DNA from: Aedes albopictus
Taxonomy: Eukaryota; Arthropoda; Insecta; Diptera; Culicidae
Assembly (NCBI RefSeq): GCF_035046485.1
Contig: NC_085138.1
Coordinates: 362,269,238-362,333,237, forward strand
DNA length: 64,000 nt
Direction: 5' to 3'
Part shown: piece after piece, positions 58,205-64,000 of the stretch
Layout: every line of letters begins with the position of its first letter
Numbering within the stretch: the stretch's first letter is position 1
Made by a program: the position numbers and the translations under genes
The notes under the pieces: generated by a model
What the model was told of the DNA's origin: nothing
What the model saw: the letters and a program-made list of their open reading frames with translations, nothing else
The model's database searches: none

Positions 58205-59475
58205 AGATCATGGAGCACCTCGAATCCAACGGCATACTAAGATACCACTAACACGTATTCCGGCTAGGATATGGTCATATGGCACTGAGACCTTCCTATC
58301 GAACTTCGGAAATATCCTTTACGACGCAACGAAGGCACAGGAACACGTAGAAATCACATCCCTAGACCTTGCCAAGACCTACAACTGGGCTTGGATCCTC
58401 AGCATTCTTATGCAACTAGTAGAGTGGGGAGTATCTGGGAACATGTTGAATTTTGTTCAGAACTTTCTAACAAACAGAACCTTCGAGGTGCTGGTCGGAA
58501 ACCATCGATCAACGGTGTTGCCGAAAGGAGTATCTATATTAATACTAGTGGACGAGATTCTACCACCGGAAAACACCCCCGGTCAATGCGCCGGAAGTAG
58601 CGAGCGGTAGTGAATGCTATCATCCAGTTGGCTGGCAACACGGGCTTTGACATCGTCTACGAAAAAAGCTCAAGGCTGCACATTTTTAACTCGACTTACC
58701 GCTTACCAAAAACATCGATCACGGCCAACGAAAAGAAGGTCGCCTTGAGGAAGACCTTTAAGGTCCTGGTAGTGACGCTTTCTTTCCGTAATTACTTTCG
58801 CATGATTAAGGAGAGTTGTGCAAACCGTGTCAACTTGATCCGCAGTGTATCCTCCAAAAGGACGCGTAGCAAGCGAAAATACTGGACTGCTGCCTTCAAC
58901 TCCTGCTGACTCAGCATGCGCATAAACCTCCGTGTTATTTACCTTTCCGATACAAAGCCGCTCTGTCCCTCGGATACCGCAGCGTCAGAAAAGCGTGGAA
59001 AACGGGTAGACTTGCTTATTCGAAGAGAACGTAAATTCCGCCCTTACCGCTGTGATCAACATTCAGCTTCCTCCGGTGGCTGGGTTCCACCGGATCGGAC
59101 CCAGAAGCAGGTCAGCCAGGAGACCCCAGATAGTTCAAAATAATACGACCCGATTCCGAAAGTAGTGCGACACTGCACTGTGATACAGAGCGCTTTTTTA
59201 GATATTCTTAATAGAAAATGCATTGAAACGCATGAATTTCGATGTACCGACGGCGCTACAGAAATGAACCACAGCCGTAGCCGTCACGACGCCGCGCCCT
59301 GCTACGACCTTGTGGTGGTCATCAGTGACTCGGACAGCGCCCTGTCTGTTGCAATTCCGTACAATCGGCACCCTTGCATCCAGAAAGTTCAGGTAACCCT
59401 GGATAATTCATCTGCCAGAATCACACCCATGTAGATCCCAGGTCACCGCGACATCTTCAGCAACGAGTGAGCTGA
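58205..59475 (+). pseudogene. Decayed non-LTR retrotransposon with RNase H (LOA/I-like)
   Basis: From 58205, the frames successively show RT text (HLESNGIL, FLTNRTFEVLVGNHRS, then a PKGVSILI segment in place of the usual PQGS motif), a thumb-like segment at 58610-58909 (SRLHIF, KTFKVLVVT, CANRVNLIRSVSS), and an RNase H remnant at about 59300-59470 (VVISDSDSAL, VTLDNSS, then I-P-G-H-R-D-I). The motif-C catalytic region is deleted, and frames change many times. RNase H after RT points to the LOA/I group instead of Jockey; confidence in the clade is moderate. Confidence 0.75.
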
Positions 59476-60104
59476 CACACTCGCCGGCATCGACCGTAGC
59501 AGCCTGGCACTAACGAGAAAGATCTAATTATAGAGAAGGCTATCTGGACTTCTGGAGATTGGCGACGTCACACAGTTCTGGGCCAATCTATGGGAGAACC
59601 TTGTCCAGCATAGCGACGATGGGATGTGGTTGGCAGATGAAGGGCGACAGTTTAATGGAATTGGAGACATGGCTGCGGTAGTGGTAACCGCTCAGGATAT
59701 ACGTGAGGCTATCCGGTGTACCAGAAGTTGGGGTGCACCAGGTCCCGATTTCGTGCACATTTTTTTGTATAAAAAACTCACGACGATCCACGAACGGATG
59801 ACGGAATACTTCAACATGGTGCTAGAAGACCCTACGCAGGTTTACCAGTTTATTACCAAAGGTATCACTTATCTTCTGCAGAAGAACCACAACATAGCTA
59901 ATCCAGCAAAGTACAGACCAATAACGTGCCTCACGAGTCTATACAAAAGTGCTGTCGTCGGTAATAGCAAGAAGGATACAAGAGCACTGCGATGCTAACA
60001 ACGTGATGATCGAAGAACAAAAAGGGTGCCGTAAAATCCTGCAAAGATCAGGTTATCATAGATGCCGTTATCCGAGTCAATCCACTGAAAAGCAGAGGAA
60101 CCAG

Positions 60105-60361
60105 TTAGCCAGTGGTTAAGGCTATGGATCGCCAATCCGGAGACGGCGGGTTCGATTCCCGTTCCGGTCGGGAAAATTTTCTCGACTCCCTGGGCATAGA
60201 GTATCATTGTACTTGCCTCACAATGTACAAGTTCATGCAATGGCAGGCAAAGAAAGCCCTTCAATTAATAACTGTGGAAGTGCTCAGAGAACACTAAGTT
60301 GAAGCGAGGCAGGCCAAGTCCCAGTGGGGACGTAGAGCCACAAAGAAGAAGAAGAAGAAGA
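60105..60361 (+). mobile_element. Feilai-like tRNA-derived SINE with 9-bp target duplication
   Basis: Bounded by AGGAACCAG at 60096-60104 and 60362-60370. A-box region TTAGCCAGTGGTTAAGG, B-box GGTTCGATTCC (about 60149-60159), tail (AAG)n at about 60342-60361. It interrupts the surrounding reverse transcriptase between the I-I-D-A-V segment and motif A, whose reading resumes right after the second duplication. A diverged relative is at 47786-48077. Confidence 0.9.
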
Positions 60362-61858
60362 AGGAACCAGAGCATGGCGTATATACATCGACTGTCAGAA
60401 AGCCTATGACTCAGTATCGCACTCGTACCTTCTTAAGGTACTGCAGTTGTGCAAGGTAGACGTGAACGTTGTCAGGCTTATGCAGCACATGATAGGGATG
60501 TGGAGCACGTCCCTAAACATTACCGACGGAATAGCTGTGTTGCGGTGCAGAACTCTCTGCATCAGGAGGGGGATATTCCAAGGAGATACCTATGGTTGTG
60601 TCTTGCAATGAATTCCCTCAGCAGAGCACTGTACCACTGCATTAATAATGGCTATCAACTGGAAAATGGAAGACCACAACTTCTTTGTGGGCTATCTGAA
60701 ACTATGTGCGGCATAAGTTCAGAGGCTGCATCAACTGTTGCAGCTTGTGACGGTGTTCAGCAACGACATCCGGATGGAGTTTGGAATTGACAAATGTCGG
60801 TCAGAACCATCTTCGCCGGGGTCAAGTAGTGAATTTCAGCTGTCAACGAGATTCGAAGTATGGTTGAAGGCGAAGCGTGCAAATACCTCGGCTTTCTACA
60901 ACTTGGAGGTATTCGCCATACTTGATCGCTGTATGGCTGAAGGAACTTCAGGACAAGTTCTTGCATCGCGTCAACTGTATTCTAAGGAACTTTCAGTCAG
61001 TCCGCATCAAGGTGGAGGCGATCAACACGTTTGCTGTTTCCCTGTTGACTTACAGCATTGTAGTGGGAAAGTGGACCAAGACTGGCCTCGAGGCGCAAGA
61101 ACGAGCAGTACGAGTGGCGTTAACCAAGCACTGTATGTGCCATCCAAAGTCGTCCTTCGAGAGAGGAACAAGCGTCACCGATATCCAGACATTACGTGTC
61201 TCCCAGATCCAGCAGCAGCGGGAGTATTTCGCAGAAAGACAGAACCGCCACAAAATGTACCGGTTATGAAGTTGACCACGGCTATAGCGCCCTGCATTTG
61301 GCACAGGAAGACCGTAGACGAGTTGATCGTAACGTGGAAGCAGAAGAAGTTGAATGGGACGCATCTCCGCCAACTGGAGCTCGTGCACATCGATAAGGTT
61401 GCGTCGAATGCGTGCCTGGTACAGGCTGACCTCTTCTCGGAAACAGAAGTGGAAGACCGCTGTAGGAAGTGCAACTCAGTAGGGGCAACGATCAAGCATG
61501 TCGTTGCCTTGCATCATTTCAAGCTTTCCAGTGTTAGCAGGATCAGCCTACCTTGATCGTCACAACCTAGTTGTCAAGATTGTGCATGAACAGCTTGCTT
61601 TAAAGCACAATTTGGTCGACAGATGTGTACCCTACTACAAATACCAACCGGAGCCGGCTTTTGAAAATAGTTGCATGAAGCTGTATCGGGATCGCCGCGA
61701 GATCATTCCTGCCAAAAGGCGCGATATTGTGGTTTACGACGAAAGGATGAAACGGGTAGCCCTCATCGATATTGCTGTGTACCGTTAGACAATAATATCC
61801 TATCAACGTTTTTTAGCAAGACAACCAAGGACCGCGACCTTGCGGAGAAGTTGAAGCA

Positions 61859-62152
61859 CACAGAAAAAAATATTCATGTAAAATTCAGTGAAAAATCATG
61901 CACATAAAGGGAATGTTAGAGTTAGTGCATATTAACATGAGATATCATGTAAAATTACGTTACGTTCGTGTAAATTTCCGCTAATAGTCGCGTAACCGGT
62001 TGGAGTCCATGATGATTTACGCGATGTTGGCGGAAATTAACACGATGGTACTGTAATTTTACATTATATCTCATGTAAATGTGCACTAACTCTAGCATTC
62101 TCTTTATGTGCATGATTTCTCGCTGAATTTTAATAACATATTTTTTTATGTG
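61859..62152. mobile_element. Foldback MITE in the R2-like C-terminus
   Basis: The arms CAGAAAAAAATAT..AAAATTCAG.GA.AAATCATGCACATAAAG pair with the complement of 62055-62152. The unpaired centre includes GTAACCGGTTGGAGTCC. The retrotransposon's reading stops at ..EKLKH and resumes at MLHLEEV on the other side. About 294 bp. Exact target duplication unclear. Confidence 0.8.
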
Positions 62153-62325
62153 CAGATGTTGCACCTGGAAGAAGTCCGTATAGTTCCGGTTGTCCTCTCG
62201 GCAACTGGAGTTGTCCCTAAATCTATCGAGAGGTCTCCAGAAAAGCTCGCGTTAAAGAAGGACCTGAACAACATTCTGGAAGTGGTGATTCTTGAAATCT
62301 GCAGTATAGTGAGACGATTCCTGAG

Positions 62326-63645
62326 TCATCAAGGGAATTCCTCCAGGAGTTCCTCAGGAAACTATTCCAGGAGTTACAATGTGAAATCCTCCGGTTGTTC
62401 CATGGGTAGATCCTCCGGGAATTCCTCAAGGAGATCCTCTGATTCCTCCAAAAGTTGCTCCGCGAATTTCCCCAGCAATTTCCCAAGAATTCCTCCAAGA
62501 GTTCCTCCAGGAATGTAACAAGAAATTTCTTTGAGGATTTCTTCAGGAGTTCCTCCACGAGTTTCTGCAGCAGTTTCTCCGTAAATTCTTCTTAGTGTAT
62601 ACCAAAAGTTCCTCCAGGATGTCCTCTGCGAATTTCCTTCAGGAGTTTCTTAGTGATTTCCTCCAGTTCTTTCGGAAATTCCCCCAGGAGTTCCTCCAAG
62701 AATTCCTCTGGGAATGGCTGCAGAAGTTCTTAGGAATTTACTCCGAGTTTTTTTAGAATTTCTTGGATTTGCTCCGAGAATTTCTTCGGAAACTCCTCCA
62801 GGAGTTAATCCAGGAATTCTTCTTCATAAGTTCCTTCAGAAGTGCTTCCAGAAGATTTTTCCGGGAATTCCTCAATAAGTTCATCCAAGATTTCCTTCAG
62901 GAGATCCACCGGAACTTTATCCATGAATTTCTATATGAATTTTTCTACATTTTTTCTGAGAACTCCTATAGAAGTTGCAACGCGAATTCTTCCAGGAGTT
63001 GCTCTTTGATATTCTCCTAGAGTTACTTTGAGAATTTCTCTCTCGCTTCAAGAATTCCACCAGGAGTTTCTTCGGAAATTTATCCGAAAATTTGCTTTAG
63101 GAGCATTTTTTTTTTCAAAGTTTCATTAGGAATTCCTGTAGGAGTACTCCTGTCAATATCTCTAGGAGTCTCAATAAGACTTAACAGTTTTAGTGGGACT
63201 TTCTCTAGAAGTTTTATTTGGGATTTCTCTAGCAGTTCCACTAGGCATTCCTTGATTTTTTTGCCGGAAATTCTTCGAGGAGCTCTCTAAGTTCTAGCAA
63301 AAATTCCTCTAGAAGTTCCATCGGAAATTTCTGTAAAAGATTCATCGGAAATCCCACTTGGAGGTGCGCTGGCGCTAGATTATTGACGAAGTTTAAAATG
63401 TTTAAGAAATCATTAATTGCTTCAGAAACTTTTCCAGAAGTTCCTGCGGAGGTCCTTCCAAGAGTTCCTTTGAAAATTCTTCCAAAAGCTCCTTCTTGAT
63501 CTCTTCCATAATGTCCTTCGGCAATTGTTTCGAAAGATTCTCAGGGATTTTTTTCTGGAAGTTTCGCTAATAATTGCTCCACAAGCTGCTATGGAAAGAC
63601 TTCTAGAAGAATTAATTTGAAAGTTACACCAGGAACAAATGTCTA
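62326..63645. repeat. Low-complexity 'AGGAATTCCTCC' block 3
   Basis: 1.3 kb of shifting variants of 'ttcctccaggagttcctc' and 'gaatttcttcgg'. It is the largest of three blocks. It directly follows the end of the R2-like coding remnant. Frames such as 62763-63020 read monotonous F/L/R/E peptides and are artefacts. Confidence 0.7.
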
Positions 63646-63771
63646 TGTTGCCCTTTACAGGCTTGTAGCAATTTGATGGTACGATTCAACATATTGGGAA
63701 AAATTTGAAAATTAGAAGACACAGAATGTTGATTAATTGGCAAATATAGAGATGAAATTGTGGAAAAAACG

Positions 63772-63844
63772 CGATCTGGTGGGATTTGAACCCACGACTC
63801 CGTATTCGCTAAACCGGCGCTTTAACCAACTAAGCCACAGAAAA
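63772..63844 (-). tRNA. tRNA-like sequence, AGC anticodon position (probable pseudogene or SINE head)
   Basis: On the minus strand the segment has canonical tRNA lengths: D-arm GCTT/AAGC with AGTTGGTTA, a 7-nt anticodon loop TTAGCGA (AGC, Ala position), 5-nt variable loop, and perfect T-arm GTGGG-TTCAAAT-CCCAC (B-box GGTTCAAATCC). However, only four of seven acceptor pairs form (plus one G-U), and the anticodon stem has two mismatches. A T6 Pol III terminator follows (63765-63770 on the plus strand reads AAAAAA). Most likely a tRNA pseudogene or tRNA-derived repeat. Confidence 0.4.
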
Positions 63845-64000
63845 GGTAACGGTTCTGCGGAATAGAAAGACAAACTGACTCCGAGTCCACACTATGCACA
63901 CTCCTATTTTCCTAATTTCATCTCTCTTTCGGCTAACAAAGTCCACAATTACACCAAGAATTTTTGCTGAAATTATTTCAGAAGTTCCAGTGGAAACTCT
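63845..64000. other. Window end, no feature recognised
   Basis: AT-rich sequence; the last 50 bases resume the 'gaagttccagtgg' low-complexity style. Confidence 0.3.

Larger units (their letters stand above)
59560..62325 (+). pseudogene. R2-superfamily non-LTR retrotransposon, dead, with nested SINE and MITE
   Basis: The order is RT N-terminus (FWANLWENLVQ at about 59575; WGAPGPDFVHIF; KYRPITCLTSLYKSAV at about 59910), palm motif A IDCQKAYDSVSHSYL (60390-60440), and motif B RRGIFQGD (60560-60600). The expected Y-V-D-D box near 60685 reads V-G-Y, so activity is lost. Next come SNDIRMEFGIDKC, a C-x2-C..H zinc segment (CRKCNSVGATIKHVV, about 61460-61505) and a restriction-like endonuclease-type core (RRDIVVYDE..ALIDIAV, about 61717-61780). 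The C-terminus MLHLEEVRIVPVVLSATGVV (62157-62216) follows. A SINE (60105-60361) and a MITE (about 61859-62152) split it. Stops and frameshifts recur. Exact clade (R2, R4, NeSL) is open. Confidence 0.8.

Noticed and set aside
62326..63645. Protein-coding or CRISPR-like array in the short-repeat block
   Set aside because: Repeats vary in length and sequence and have no spacers; predicted peptides are monotonous repeat translations. The genome is eukaryotic.

Overview
The window reads as mosquito (Culicidae, most likely Aedes) nuclear DNA. It is AT-rich, full of nested transposable elements and foldback MITEs, and has tRNA-derived SINEs of the Feilai type, RTE-, LOA-, R1- and R2-superfamily non-LTR relics, and one structurally complete BEL/Pao LTR retrotransposon. 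I see no prokaryotic features (no operons, CRISPR arrays or rRNA). Species assignment is inference.

Host coding content is small. Two in-frame internal exons on the + strand (26566-26851 and 58005-58094) have GT/AG borders and matching phase 1. They belong to one gene with a roughly 31 kb intron, and the window lies inside that gene. I do not recognise the protein. Short higher-GC, non-repetitive islands (about 3.7-4.6, 13.9-14.9, 24.0-24.6, 25.2-25.9, 33.5-34.2 and 57.2-57.9 kb) may be regulatory or non-coding exons, but nothing proves it.

Layout: 0-7.4 kb holds a dispersed repeat with a nested pogo-like MITE, two foldback MITEs, and an RTE-like relic (minus) broken by another MITE. 7.5-7.9 kb is a perfect 386-bp palindrome. 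8.4-12.4 kb is a possible 3.95-kb DNA element with a recurring 15-mer, hosting a degenerate satellite-like repeat. 14.9-23.3 kb has further non-LTR relics, MITEs and one SINE. 26.5-26.9 kb is host exon A. 27.2-31.3 kb is an R1-like relic plus a low-complexity 'GGAATTCC' block split by a 1-kb TA-flanked element. 31.3-37.4 kb holds MITEs, a SINE with target-site duplication, and a 665-bp foldback. 37.4-46.2 kb is an older element split by the BEL/Pao insertion (37941-45662). 46.6-49.6 kb holds MITEs, a SINE and tandem repeats. 52.8-57.2 kb is a TIR-bounded 4.4-kb block with nested MITEs. 58.0-58.1 kb is host exon B. 58.2-62.3 kb holds an RNase-H-bearing non-LTR relic followed by an R2-superfamily relic that carries a SINE and a MITE. 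62.3-63.6 kb is another low-complexity block, and a tRNA-like sequence lies at 63.8 kb.

The only element that looks recently active is the BEL/Pao copy: nearly identical LTRs, a 5-bp target duplication, and a single open 2290-codon Gag-Pol frame. I found no clear evidence of a new multi-gene system. The most unusual items are the perfect palindrome, the CGTGACGTTACAACG-bearing block, the family of TA-flanked foldbacks that share an inner stem but not their ends, and the PHD finger at the N-terminus of the BEL Gag.
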